Below, in pieces: positions 6,019 through 12,871 of a stretch of 12,871 bases of DNA. Position 1 is the first letter of the stretch. Each line of letters starts with the position of its first letter. The stretch is from Sphingomonadaceae bacterium. GTDB taxonomy: Bacteria > Pseudomonadota > Alphaproteobacteria > Sphingomonadales > Sphingomonadaceae. The notes beneath the pieces are model-generated. The model saw nothing but the letters and a program-made list of their open reading frames with translations. It was not told the origin of the DNA and did no database searches. The position numbers were made by a program, and so were the translations under genes. The stretch is from the NCBI GenBank assembly GCA_009923795.1, contig RFSU01000044.1, positions 1 to 12,871 on the forward strand, in the 5' to 3' direction.

Positions 6019-6960
6019 CTAGAGAATGCCCATCGCAAGAAATTTCTGACGTCGTCCCTGACGTAGATCATGCGATGACTGTCCGCCCAGCATATTCAGA
6101 GAGTTTTCAATGGCTTGAGCAAGCGCGGAAATCGCCATGGCAGGAGAACGATGGCCACCCCCTAAAGGTTCCCGCACCACCTCATCCACAATGCCAAGCT
6201 GTTCCAGCTGTTGTGCGGTGATTCGCATCGCTTCAGCTGCATCGGCCGCTTTTTCGGACGTCCGCCACAAAATGGAGGCACAGCCTTCCGGCGAGATGAC
6301 CGAATAAACGGCATGCTCAAACATCAAAATCCGGTTTGCCGCCGCAAGCGCAACCGCGCCGCCCGACCCGCCTTCTCCAACAATCGCGGCGATCATGGGC
6401 ACGCCGAGTTCCAAACATGCCTCGGTAGAGCGGGCTATGGCCTCAGCCTGCCCGCGCTCTTCTGCCTGAACTCCAGGGAACGCGCCCGACGTATCGACCA
6501 GCGTGACGACAGGCACCTGAAACTTGTCAGCAAGCTGCATCAGGCGGATCGCTTTGCGATAGCCTTCTGGCTTTCCCATGCCGAAATTATGCTTGATCCG
6601 AGACGCCGTATCGTCGCCCTTTTCATGACCAATGACCATGACGCGGCGGCCATTAATGCGGCCGAACCCTCCAATAATCGCCTGATCATCCCCAAAGGCA
6701 CGGTCGCCAGCGAACGGCATGAAATCGGTGACCATGCCCGCGATAAAGTCCTTAAAATGAGGACGATCCGGATGGCGTGCGATCTGCGTCTTCTGCCAAG
6801 GCGTGAGCTTGGCATAAATTTCATGCAGCAGCTTATCTGCCTTGCCCTCAAGCCGGGCAATTTCTGGCTCAATATCCGCGCTGCCGGCACTTTCGCGCAA
6901 TTCGGCAATGCGGGCCTGAAGATCGGCAACGGGCTTTTCGAAATCTAAAAAGGCAGTCAT
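6019..6960 (-). CDS. accA: Acetyl-CoA carboxylase carboxyltransferase subunit alpha
   Basis: AccA and AccD form the carboxyltransferase that moves CO2 from biotin to acetyl-CoA to give malonyl-CoA, the first step of fatty acid synthesis. The 313-residue protein matches AccA along its length: an N-terminal FLDFEKPVADLQARI helix, RHPDRPHFKDFI, GHEKGDDT--RIKHNFGM--PEGYRKA, DTSGAFPGVQAEERGQ, VGEGGSGGAVALA and VYSVISPEGCASILW. Its length is normal. The start at 6960 (MTAFLDFEK) is the family start; the open frame runs further up to 7158 but is antisense-like there and overlaps xerD. The gap from the xerD stop is 10 bases, so the two are probably co-transcribed. AccD is not in the window, as is usual. 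Confidence 0.97.
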   Translation of the reverse strand: MTAFLDFEKPVADLQARIAELRESAGSADIEPEIARLEGKADKLLHEIYAKLTPWQKTQIARHPDRPHFKDFIAGMVTDFMPFAGDRAFGDDQAIIGGFGRINGRRVMVIGHEKGDDTASRIKHNFGMGKPEGYRKAIRLMQLADKFQVPVVTLVDTSGAFPGVQAEERGQAEAIARSTEACLELGVPMIAAIVGEGGSGGAVALAAANRILMFEHAVYSVISPEGCASILWRTSEKAADAAEAMRITAQQLEQLGIVDEVVREPLGGGHRSPAMAISALAQAIENSLNMLGGQSSHDLRQGRRQKFLAMGIL

Positions 6961-6970
6961 AAAAATGCGG

Positions 6971-7876
6971 TTAGGGACGACGGCGGCGCTCGTCAACGAG
7001 CGGATGGCGCGCATTGACCAATTCGACCAGCCTCTGGCGGTCAACATGCGTGTATATTTCGGTCGTGGCAATGTCCGCATGGCCCAACAGCATCTGCAAC
7101 GCGCGCAGATCAGCCCCACCTTCCAGCAAATGGGTCGCAAAGGCGTGGCGCAGGACATGGGGGCTTATTCGCTCGGGCGGAAGGCCGACATCACAGGCCA
7201 AAGCCTTGATCATTTGAAACAGGCGGACACGGCTCAGATGTGCCCGACCGGAGGGGAACAGCCAATTGCTGCCCGCCGGACGCACCTTCAGCCAATCCGC
7301 CACCGCCCGGCGCGCACGATCCGAAATAGGAACAAGACGTTCCTTACCGCCCTTCCCCTTCAAAATGACAAAGGGGCGGTCCAAGGCAATGGCCCGCACA
7401 TCCAGAGAGACGGCCTCTGTTGCCCGCAATCCTGACCCGTAAAGAAGCTCCACCAGGGCATAGAGACGTATATCTGCCGCTTTAGGGGAACTGGCCTGAA
7501 CGCGATGTTCCAGCTCTGCAAATAACACGCTCATGTCCTCATGAGAGAGCGTCTTTGGCAAGGGGCGCGCGCGGCTGGGCCGCGGAAGCGCATGAGAAGG
7601 GTCATCTAGTCTGATCCCTTCATCCACCAAAAAACCGAAAAAGCGGCGCAATGCAGACGATTTTCTGGACAAGGACGAGGCCGCGAGATCCGACCAACTC
7701 TCCGCAAGACGGTTCAAATCCTCTGGCAATGCGAGGTGCAGCTTGCCAGCTAGTATCTTTGAAGCAGCCCGAAGGTCCGCCTGATAAGCCAGCAAACTGT
7801 TTCGCGCAGCACCCGCCTCAGCGGACATCATTTCTAGAAAGCTGGCAATGAACCGAAAATCGTCGTCGGGATCCAT
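6971..7876 (-). CDS. xerD: Tyrosine recombinase XerD
   Basis: XerD works with XerC at dif to resolve chromosome dimers before cell division. The 301-residue protein has an N-terminal SAM-like core-binding domain (about 1-95) and a C-terminal catalytic domain with all expected residues: Arg151 in SGLRATE, Lys175 in the GKGGKER turn, His240 and Arg243 in HVLRHAFATHLL, His266 in LGHADI and Tyr275 in TEIYTHV. XerD rather than XerC is favoured by its place next to accA, an arrangement common in alphaproteobacteria, but sequence alone does not fully separate the two. The ATG at 7876 lies 1 base after the stop of the upstream gene; an in-frame start at 7906 would overlap that gene. As a solitary housekeeping copy it gives no sign of a mobile element. 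Confidence 0.93.
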   Translation of the reverse strand: MDPDDDFRFIASFLEMMSAEAGAARNSLLAYQADLRAASKILAGKLHLALPEDLNRLAESWSDLAASSLSRKSSALRRFFGFLVDEGIRLDDPSHALPRPSRARPLPKTLSHEDMSVLFAELEHRVQASSPKAADIRLYALVELLYGSGLRATEAVSLDVRAIALDRPFVILKGKGGKERLVPISDRARRAVADWLKVRPAGSNWLFPSGRAHLSRVRLFQMIKALACDVGLPPERISPHVLRHAFATHLLEGGADLRALQMLLGHADIATTEIYTHVDRQRLVELVNARHPLVDERRRRP

Positions 7877-7877
7877 A

Positions 7878-9707
7878 TCAGGCGCGCGACACGGCTTCGG
7901 TCGCAATCATGCGCGCTTCCGGTTCTAGCCCGACCAGACGCAAAGCCCTGACGATACGATAGAGATGCTCTGGCGGGATGTCGGACCAATTATTGGCCTG
8001 AAGCCCCGCCGCGCATAAAATGGCCACAGTCCCCGGCGCACGCAGGCGGACCGCGCGATCCAGAGCATCAGTCCAGCGGCTTTTTTTGCCCAGCGGAACA
8101 GCGAATGTCTCTGACATAGCCGACATATCATTTGTCGAAATACGTCCCAAGCCTGCCAATCCAGCAAAGAGCAGTCGTGCCCGTAAGTCGCCATTCTCGC
8201 TCGAAGCAGCGCCAAAATCCGTGATCTCTGCGGCTGACACGCCAACTGCTCTGGGGTTGCTGATCGCGAGCAGTCCCCATGCCGCATCATCTCCAGACTG
8301 CCGGACAACAGGACCCCATTTCACGGCCTGACGGTCCAACCCAGTGGAGAGCATCGACGATAAGAGATCAAAATACTGGTCGTAATAATCTGAACTTGGC
8401 TGAATGCGCGATGCCGCCCGCGCGGTAGCGACCTTGCGAGCGTAACGCCGCCCTTCGTCATCAGCCCCTTCTGCCCAAAACTTCCCCAAGGCCTCCATCC
8501 GGGCATCATCATCCCGGCCAGCATAGGACTCGCGCAACATATCAAACAGGGGGTTGCCACGTTCGGCAGGATCCTGTTCCTCAAAAGCTGCACCATAAAA
8601 ATCCATAAGTGCGGCGCTTGATAAAATACCCTTTGCGGCTGCTCGCTCTGCATCCGGCAGGCGCACCGTATAGCTCAGCAAAGGAGCCTGCGCCCGCCAC
8701 AACCGCACGCGTGCGTCGACATTGTTCATCAAACGGTCTGGAATTTGCAGTCCCGTGGATGTGGCCATGCCATAACGCCACACGTCCATGCGGCTAATAT
8801 TGTCCCAATTAATTGTCACAGACCGCCGGGTGTTCTGTGCTGCCCCCACCACTTTTTCGGCAAGCAAAACATCAGCGTCATTATCCCCCCGTCGACTGCG
8901 CGCACGATCGAGATAGGCCGTGGCGAGCGAGGTTTCCCCCGAAAAGGCCGAGCAAATGGCGCGCGCAAGCAACCAAGCCGTGTCCCGACCTGATCGATCA
9001 GCAGACTCCGCCATGGGGCAAAGCGCCGCCGGGTCAGCCGAGGCCAAGGCCGCCTGCATGCCAAAAACATAGAGAGACGGGCTATACCGATCCACGTCAA
9101 CAGCCTGCGCCAATGCGCGGGCCTGCGTCGCTTCCCCCATGCGCACGAGCAGCCAAACCCGCTCCGCCGCCCAATCCGCAGCGCTGATATTGGCGGGCGT
9201 ATCAGCCCGGCTCAAAACCGCTCTACGCAACAGGATAGACGCCCATCGCGACGCAATGGGCGCTTCCATACCGCGCATGACTCGCGCCAAGTAACGGCCA
9301 TTTGTGCCGGCAAAGGCCCCCGCGCCCATATTCCCGTCCGTCTGACCCAACAGGCCAACCCGATCGACCGCTCGGCGTGCTGCTTGGGGCATATTCACAA
9401 GCGCCATAGCGGCGCTCTCTGCGCCCTCCGCATCGGCATCGACTTCGGTGGTCGCGGCCCCTCCTGTCGGATCGATATTTGCAGACGCATCCGGTGCTTT
9501 GGCGGGACTATCTTGTGCAGCTGTTGATCGACTGGCCTCGACAGGACGCTTCCTTTGCGCCTCCGGCTCTGCTCTGCGCGGCGCAGGCGCGTCCCCAAAA
9601 CCCGGAGGAAGAATGGATTCGGGCCTATCCTGACCAATAGCGGGCAACGCCAAAACAGCGACCGCCGCCACAGACACTCCAAGGAAAAGAGCGCGACGAG
9701 ATTTCAT
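7878..9707 (-). CDS. Secreted or periplasmic protein of unknown function
   Basis: I do not recognise this 609-residue protein. It begins with a clear signal peptide (MKSRR, hydrophobic residues to about 23, likely cleavage near AIG-Q). An 80-residue low-complexity linker follows, rich in Pro, Ala, Glu and Arg, then about 500 residues of mostly alpha-helical, Ala/Leu-rich sequence such as ARALAQAVDVDRYSPSLYVFG and ARSRRGDNDADVLLAEKVV. The spacing of small and large residues suggests TPR-like or other helical-hairpin repeats, but I could not fix a period. No catalytic motif is visible. The ATG at 9707 is preferred; the frame is open upstream to a TTG at 9764, but that would bury the signal peptide 19 residues in. 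It is the first gene of the run leading to xerD, accA and the M48 protease, and lies divergent from aroK. A role in the cell envelope is possible. Confidence 0.85.
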   Translation of the reverse strand: MKSRRALFLGVSVAAVAVLALPAIGQDRPESILPPGFGDAPAPRRAEPEAQRKRPVEASRSTAAQDSPAKAPDASANIDPTGGAATTEVDADAEGAESAAMALVNMPQAARRAVDRVGLLGQTDGNMGAGAFAGTNGRYLARVMRGMEAPIASRWASILLRRAVLSRADTPANISAADWAAERVWLLVRMGEATQARALAQAVDVDRYSPSLYVFGMQAALASADPAALCPMAESADRSGRDTAWLLARAICSAFSGETSLATAYLDRARSRRGDNDADVLLAEKVVGAAQNTRRSVTINWDNISRMDVWRYGMATSTGLQIPDRLMNNVDARVRLWRAQAPLLSYTVRLPDAERAAAKGILSSAALMDFYGAAFEEQDPAERGNPLFDMLRESYAGRDDDARMEALGKFWAEGADDEGRRYARKVATARAASRIQPSSDYYDQYFDLLSSMLSTGLDRQAVKWGPVVRQSGDDAAWGLLAISNPRAVGVSAAEITDFGAASSENGDLRARLLFAGLAGLGRISTNDMSAMSETFAVPLGKKSRWTDALDRAVRLRAPGTVAILCAAGLQANNWSDIPPEHLYRIVRALRLVGLEPEARMIATEAVSRA

Positions 9708-9846
9708 TGGCAAGATACGTCCAGACGCATTTGCGACAGACCATTGCGCGGATTGATCAGCCAAGCCATTCTCTCACACTACCTTTAACCAAATAATGAA
9801 CCGGCCTTTTGCCCCATTGGCCGCCTGTGTGTATAGCCCCCTTCCA
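9708..9846. other. Divergent intergenic region upstream of aroK and the secreted protein gene
   Basis: This 139-base stretch, the longest gap between genes in the window, must hold the promoters for both directions. On the plus strand one sigma-70-like promoter can be proposed (listed separately). On the minus strand I see no convincing -35/-10 pair. A short inverted repeat, CGGCC/GGCCG, surrounds TTTTGCCCCATT at about 9802-9823; it is too weak to call an operator. Possible upstream starts for both genes (TTG 9764, ATG 9796) fall here, but neither is favoured. Confidence 0.5.
9809..9837 (+). promoter_or_regulatory. Candidate sigma-70-type promoter for aroK-aroB
   Basis: TTGCCC (9809-9814) and TATAGC (9832-9837) are separated by 17 bases, and the -10 is preceded by TGTG, as in extended -10 elements. 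Transcription would start at about 9843-9846, at or just before the aroK ATG at 9847, giving a leaderless or nearly leaderless message. That agrees with the lack of any purine-rich ribosome site before this ATG. Read by eye only. Confidence 0.4.
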
Positions 9847-10383
9847 ATGAATTCGAAGCGTCCAAAAACTGGCGGCTCAAAAGATAAGCCAATCGCGCTC
9901 GTCGGCATGATGGGCGTCGGGAAGACGAGTATTGGCAAGCGCCTTGCCCAAAAATTGGATCTGCCCTTTGTCGATGCCGATGAGGAAATCGTCGCTGCAG
10001 CTGGCCTTTCCATCCCCGAAATCTTTGAACGATTTGGCGAAGCCCATTTCCGGGATGGCGAACGTCGTGTCATCGGGCGCCTTTTCGACGATCAACGCAA
10101 AGTCATTGCAACCGGCGGTGGAGCCTTTGTGAACCCCGAAACACGCGCCCTTATGCTCGACCGCGCGACTGTCATCTGGCTGGACGCCGATATCGACACG
10201 TTGGTCGATCGCACCAGCCGCAAAAATGATCGGCCGTTGCTGACCCAAGGCAATCCGCGCGAAATTTTGACAAAGTTGGCAGCAGAACGAAACCCAATTT
10301 ACGCGCAGGCGCATATTCACGTGAAGAGCAACGCTGGCCCGCATGAAGCCATGCTAAACAAGATCCTGAAGGAAATCAGATGA
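9847..10383 (+). CDS. aroK: Shikimate kinase
   Basis: Shikimate kinase phosphorylates shikimate at the 3-hydroxyl with ATP, step five of chorismate synthesis. The 178-residue protein has the P-loop GMMGVGKTS (residues 20-28), the DAD motif at 43-45 (Mg and shikimate contact), an Arg69 in FGEAHFRDGE that fits shikimate binding, ATGGGAF at about 88-94, and the lid arginine in NDRPLL (about 129). The start at 9847 gives the usual length. An ATG at 9796 would add 17 residues and would lie upstream of the candidate promoter. The stop TGA overlaps the aroB ATG (ATGA), the usual coupled aroK-aroB pair. Confidence 0.95.
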   Translation: MNSKRPKTGGSKDKPIALVGMMGVGKTSIGKRLAQKLDLPFVDADEEIVAAAGLSIPEIFERFGEAHFRDGERRVIGRLFDDQRKVIATGGGAFVNPETRALMLDRATVIWLDADIDTLVDRTSRKNDRPLLTQGNPREILTKLAAERNPIYAQAHIHVKSNAGPHEAMLNKILKEIR

Positions 10384-11477
10384 CGACACGAGTTCATGTC
10401 GGGCTGGGTAACCGCGCTTACGATATTCTCATCGGATCGGGCTTAATTGATCAGGCCGCCAAAGTCCTTGGCTCGAAGCTGGCCGGACGACGCCCGATCA
10501 TTATCACCGATACCCACGTCGCCGAACATCAGCTTCCCCAATTGCAGCGCGCCCTTGGCGTGGACAGCCACGCCATCATACTGCCCAGCGGAGAGGCCAC
10601 AAAAAGCTGGCAACAGCTTGAACGCCTGATGGATGAGCTGCTGAACTTGGGGGTCGAGCGCAGCGACCATTTAATCGCGCTTGGCGGCGGAGTCATTGGT
10701 GACCTTGTTGGTTTTGCGGCATCCATTTTGAAGCGCGGCTGCAATTTCATTCAAATCCCGACCACGCTTCTGGCTCAGGTGGATTCGTCCGTAGGGGGGA
10801 AGACCGCGATCAACGTTCGAGCGGGAAAAAACCTTGTCGGCAGCTTCCACCAACCGTCGCTCGTCGTCATTGACCCCAAAGTTCTGAACAGCCTGCCAGA
10901 TCGGGAAATGCGCGCCGGATATGCGGAAGTTGTGAAATATGGGCTAATAAACGACGCCCAGTTTTTTGAATGGTGCGGCCAAAATGCCGCCGCGCTGCTC
11001 AATCGAGACGAAGATGCCCTGATCACGGCGATTTCACACAGCGTCCGCGCGAAGGCCGCCATTGTCGAAGCTGATGAGCGCGAAACGCAGGATCAGCGTG
11101 CCCTGCTCAACCTTGGTCATACATTTGGCCATGCGCTTGAAGCCTCTACGGGCTTTTCAGATCGCCTTCTGCATGGCGAGGCCGTGGCGGCGGGGATGGC
11201 GCTCGCCTATCGCTTTTCAGCATCACAAGGGCTGTGCTCACATGCAGATGCTGAGAAGATTGGCGCGCATTTGCGCGCTTGTGGCCTGCCGATCTCCCTA
11301 AAAGATGCTCAAGTTCGCGAAACGGGAACAGAACTGACTCGACACATGCTCCATGATAAGAAAATGTCGGGCGGAACTTTGGCCTTCATCCTCGCCAGAG
11401 GGATTGGCCAAGCCTATGTTGACCGGGCTGTCAGCCTATCCGATGTGGCCGCGTTCTTGGATGCCGACCAAGCTTAA
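10380..11477 (+). CDS. aroB: 3-dehydroquinate synthase
   Basis: AroB converts DAHP to 3-dehydroquinate, step two of the shikimate pathway, using NAD and a divalent metal, usually zinc or cobalt. The 365-residue protein shows SGEATKSW, the NAD-binding GGGVIGDLVGFAAS (about 102-115), PTTLLAQVDSSVGGKTAIN (about 127-145) and the metal ligands Glu183 in GYAEVVKYG, His247 in LNLGHTFGHALE and His265 in LLHGEAVAAGM. It is full length. Its start overlaps aroK and its stop (TAA, 11475-11477) shares TTAA with the stop of the convergent DUF423 gene. Confidence 0.97.
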   Translation: MTTRVHVGLGNRAYDILIGSGLIDQAAKVLGSKLAGRRPIIITDTHVAEHQLPQLQRALGVDSHAIILPSGEATKSWQQLERLMDELLNLGVERSDHLIALGGGVIGDLVGFAASILKRGCNFIQIPTTLLAQVDSSVGGKTAINVRAGKNLVGSFHQPSLVVIDPKVLNSLPDREMRAGYAEVVKYGLINDAQFFEWCGQNAAALLNRDEDALITAISHSVRAKAAIVEADERETQDQRALLNLGHTFGHALEASTGFSDRLLHGEAVAAGMALAYRFSASQGLCSHADAEKIGAHLRACGLPISLKDAQVRETGTELTRHMLHDKKMSGGTLAFILARGIGQAYVDRAVSLSDVAAFLDADQA

Positions 11478-11797
11478 CGGCGCGCAAATTGGAGCGCCAC
11501 CAATAGCCATCCGATGATCATGGCAGCGCCACCAATTGGTGTGATTGCCCCAAACCATCGCGGAGCCCCCAAGGCCATGGAATAAAGCGTGGCCGCAAAT
11601 AGCCCCGCTCCTCCCAATAAAAGCCAGCCAATATGCGTGGGCATCCGCCCCAAAGCCAATATGGCGATGGCGTGGACAAGAAGATAAAAACTGCCGGTCT
11701 TCAGCCAATCTGCGACTATTCCCTGTGCCGCATGGGCGCCAAAGGCGCCCGCCGCTATCGCCACCGCCGCGGCCAGCGCGGCAACAGTCTGGATCAT
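11474..11797 (-). CDS. DUF423 family small membrane protein
   Basis: This 107-residue protein has four hydrophobic stretches (about 4-22, 37-50, 56-75 and 83-104) and the DUF423 signatures AGAFGAHA near residue 20 and SFYLLVHAIAILAL near 36-49. DUF423 proteins (YgdD in E. coli) are inner-membrane proteins of unknown function. The start overlaps the stop of the IscU-like gene (ATGA), which points to translational coupling, and the last codon's stop overlaps the aroB stop from the opposite strand by 4 bases. No terminator hairpin separates the two convergent genes. Confidence 0.88.
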   Translation of the reverse strand: MIQTVAALAAAVAIAAGAFGAHAAQGIVADWLKTGSFYLLVHAIAILALGRMPTHIGWLLLGGAGLFAATLYSMALGAPRWFGAITPIGGAAMIIGWLLVALQFARR

Positions 11798-12222
11798 CTG
11801 ATGCCCTCCCCATTGGCGGCTGCGGCTGCCGCCTCAAACGGCAGGCAAATCGCAGCATGGCGCGCCGGATAATCCCGCGCTGCTGTAAAAATGTCGACGC
11901 CTGGCCAATCTGGCAAGACATCACTCTCGCAGGCGAGCCATGCTGCAAGCCCCCTGCTCACCAACGTCAGATCAATCCCAGTTTTTCCCAGAACATCCCG
12001 GCCCAAAAGTGCCGCAGACGCCTGTCCAAGCGCGCAGGCCCGCACATCCTGGCCAAAAGCCACGATCTGCCCCGCTGTATCAAGGTCGATATCCACAATG
12101 ATCCTGCTCCCGCACAAAGGGGATCGGCGCTCTGCCGTTCTCTTGGGATTCTGCAACCGACGGTTATGCGGGATCTGCGTTGCGAGCCTTAGAATATCTT
12201 GTGTGTAAAGGGTCGCAGACAT
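11794..12222 (-). CDS. IscU/NifU-like iron-sulfur scaffold family protein
   Basis: IscU-type proteins hold a new Fe-S cluster on three cysteines before passing it to client proteins. This 142-residue protein keeps the three-cysteine layout: Cys37 in PLCGSRI, Cys63 in RACALGQASAALL and Cys126 in RHAAICLPFEA. The conserved aspartate that normally follows the first cysteine as CGD is Ser39 here, and the N-terminal arm differs from classical IscU. It is therefore a divergent member whose ability to build clusters is uncertain; such proteins are often annotated simply as Fe-S assembly scaffold in alphaproteobacteria. No isc or suf partner gene is in the window. It lies 3 bases after cvpA and overlaps DUF423. 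Confidence 0.8.
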   Translation of the reverse strand: MSATLYTQDILRLATQIPHNRRLQNPKRTAERRSPLCGSRIIVDIDLDTAGQIVAFGQDVRACALGQASAALLGRDVLGKTGIDLTLVSRGLAAWLACESDVLPDWPGVDIFTAARDYPARHAAICLPFEAAAAAANGEGIR

Positions 12223-12225
12223 GGC

Positions 12226-12762
12226 TTAGGCGTCTTTTTCGGGGGCCGCTTCTATGCCCCCGGTGTCTTCGGCCCTGCGTTCCTTAACCAAGCCAAGGAC
12301 GGCCCTTGAACTTGCAGTTAAAAGTGGAAATGTGCGTGACTCCTGCATCCACTGCGGCCGCGCGGCGGCGGCGCCATAAACAATATCGTAAAATAGAGAA
12401 AAGAAGAGGAAGGCGACGGTCGCAAGCAACAGCCCTTTTACTGCCCCAAAGCCAAAGCCAAGGACGCGATCAAAGGCGCCGACAAAAGAATTTCGGGTCT
12501 GGCTCCCAATCGAGTTGGCAAGCCTGCGTCCCCCGAACATGGCCAGACCAAATATCAATGCAGCGGACAAGGTCGCGGCCCCCGAAGGCGTCCCAATGGC
12601 GGCTTCAAGGGATTTGGAAACAGGGGCGTGCAGCAGTTTGACGGCCGCAATTGCGCCGACCCATGCCAAAAGGGACAAGGCCTCTGTTACAAAACCACGC
12701 GACAGCCCCAACAGGCCCGCGCCTCCCATGAGCAGCAATACGATGATATCTAGCGACGTCAT
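12226..12762 (-). CDS. cvpA: CvpA family membrane protein
   Basis: CvpA was first described in E. coli as needed for colicin V production; it is an inner-membrane protein of still uncertain general function. This 178-residue member starts MTSLDIIVLLLMGGAGLLGLSRGFV, the family's hallmark N-terminus (D-I-V-----LLG--RGF--E). About four hydrophobic segments follow (about 5-20, 25-44, 62-78 and 101-125), with VGAFDRVLGFGFGAVKGLLL (94-113) matching the conserved second block. The C-terminal tail is charged and probably cytoplasmic. It starts 9 bases after the stop of the probable radA and ends 3 bases before the IscU-like gene. Confidence 0.92.
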   Translation of the reverse strand: MTSLDIIVLLLMGGAGLLGLSRGFVTEALSLLAWVGAIAAVKLLHAPVSKSLEAAIGTPSGAATLSAALIFGLAMFGGRRLANSIGSQTRNSFVGAFDRVLGFGFGAVKGLLLATVAFLFFSLFYDIVYGAAAARPQWMQESRTFPLLTASSRAVLGLVKERRAEDTGGIEAAPEKDA

Positions 12763-12771
12763 ACGCCGTCG

Positions 12772-12871
12772 CTATACGCGTGCCAGCATATGGTCAACGA
12801 ATGCGCTCAGCGTACGAAAACTTTGGCAGGGAATAGACGATCCATCTTGCGCCATGCCCGGCGGTGTCAAA
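12772..12871 (-). CDS. 3' end of an upstream gene, probably radA
   Basis: The minus strand is open from the right edge to a TAG at 12772-12774 and gives 32 residues ending FRTLSAFVDHMLARV. The F--L---VDH-L pattern resembles the extreme C-terminus of RadA (Sms), the Lon-domain DNA repair ATPase, and radA commonly precedes cvpA in alphaproteobacteria. The visible part contains no Walker motif or zinc finger, so the name rests on a short tail and gene order. It is too short to say more. Confidence 0.5.
   Translation of the reverse strand, partial: LTPPGMAQDGSSIPCQSFRTLSAFVDHMLARV

Noticed and set aside
6961..7158. 66-residue N-terminal extension of AccA
   Set aside because: It lies inside the xerD catalytic domain in another frame, is Cys/Arg/Trp-rich, and AccA families start at the MTAFLDFEK position.
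9786..9800. CtrA-like binding site (TTAA-N7-TTAA) upstream of aroK
   Set aside because: Only the first half TTAACC is present; the second half reads ATGA, too far from the consensus.

Overview
The window reads as a compact stretch of chromosome from an alphaproteobacterium, most likely a member of the Sphingomonadales. This is inferred from the protein signatures and gene order (comF-grxC-nitrilase-DUF1178; xerD-accA-M48 peptidase; aroK-aroB; a CvpA gene downstream of a probable radA), not from a database search. Genes are packed with 0-55 base gaps, many start/stop codons overlap, and no stretch over about 140 bases lacks a gene. I saw no mobile element, CRISPR array, phage gene or toxin/defence locus.

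The left end does not fit. Bases 1 to about 650 (minus strand) encode an internal part of anthranilate synthase component I (TrpE) that looks actinobacterial. It has no start in the window and runs off the left edge. At about 640-670 it meets the C-terminal tail of an alphaproteobacterial-type ArgC on the plus strand (stop at 768). Both genes lose their 5' parts at the same point, so this is a breakpoint: most probably an assembly chimera of two organisms, less probably a real rearrangement. The sequence right of it is coherent, starting with tRNA-Arg(CCT) at 775-851 (minus).

Region 2 (887-3201, minus) is a probable operon transcribed right to left: ComF-family phosphoribosyltransferase, glutaredoxin, nitrilase-superfamily amidase and a DUF1178 zinc-ribbon-like protein. 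Divergent from comF is an NDUFAF5-like methyltransferase-fold protein (3243-4043, plus). The two start codons sit inside the arms of a near-perfect 14/15-base inverted repeat.

Region 3 (4018-9707, minus) is another tight run: a secreted protein of unknown function, the tyrosine recombinase XerD, acetyl-CoA carboxylase alpha subunit AccA, a secreted M48 metalloprotease with a LysM-like tail, and a MutT-type Nudix hydrolase. MutT converges with, and slightly overlaps, the methyltransferase gene.

Region 4 (9847-11477, plus) is the aroK-aroB shikimate-pathway pair with a candidate promoter whose start site would make aroK nearly leaderless. Region 5 (11474-12871, minus) holds a probable radA 3' end, cvpA, an IscU/NifU-like scaffold-type protein and DUF423, whose stop shares a TTAA with the aroB stop.

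Overall this is mostly housekeeping DNA. I found no convincing new multi-gene system. The items most worth a second look are the breakpoint, the inverted repeat over the comF/methyltransferase starts, and the unknown secreted protein.
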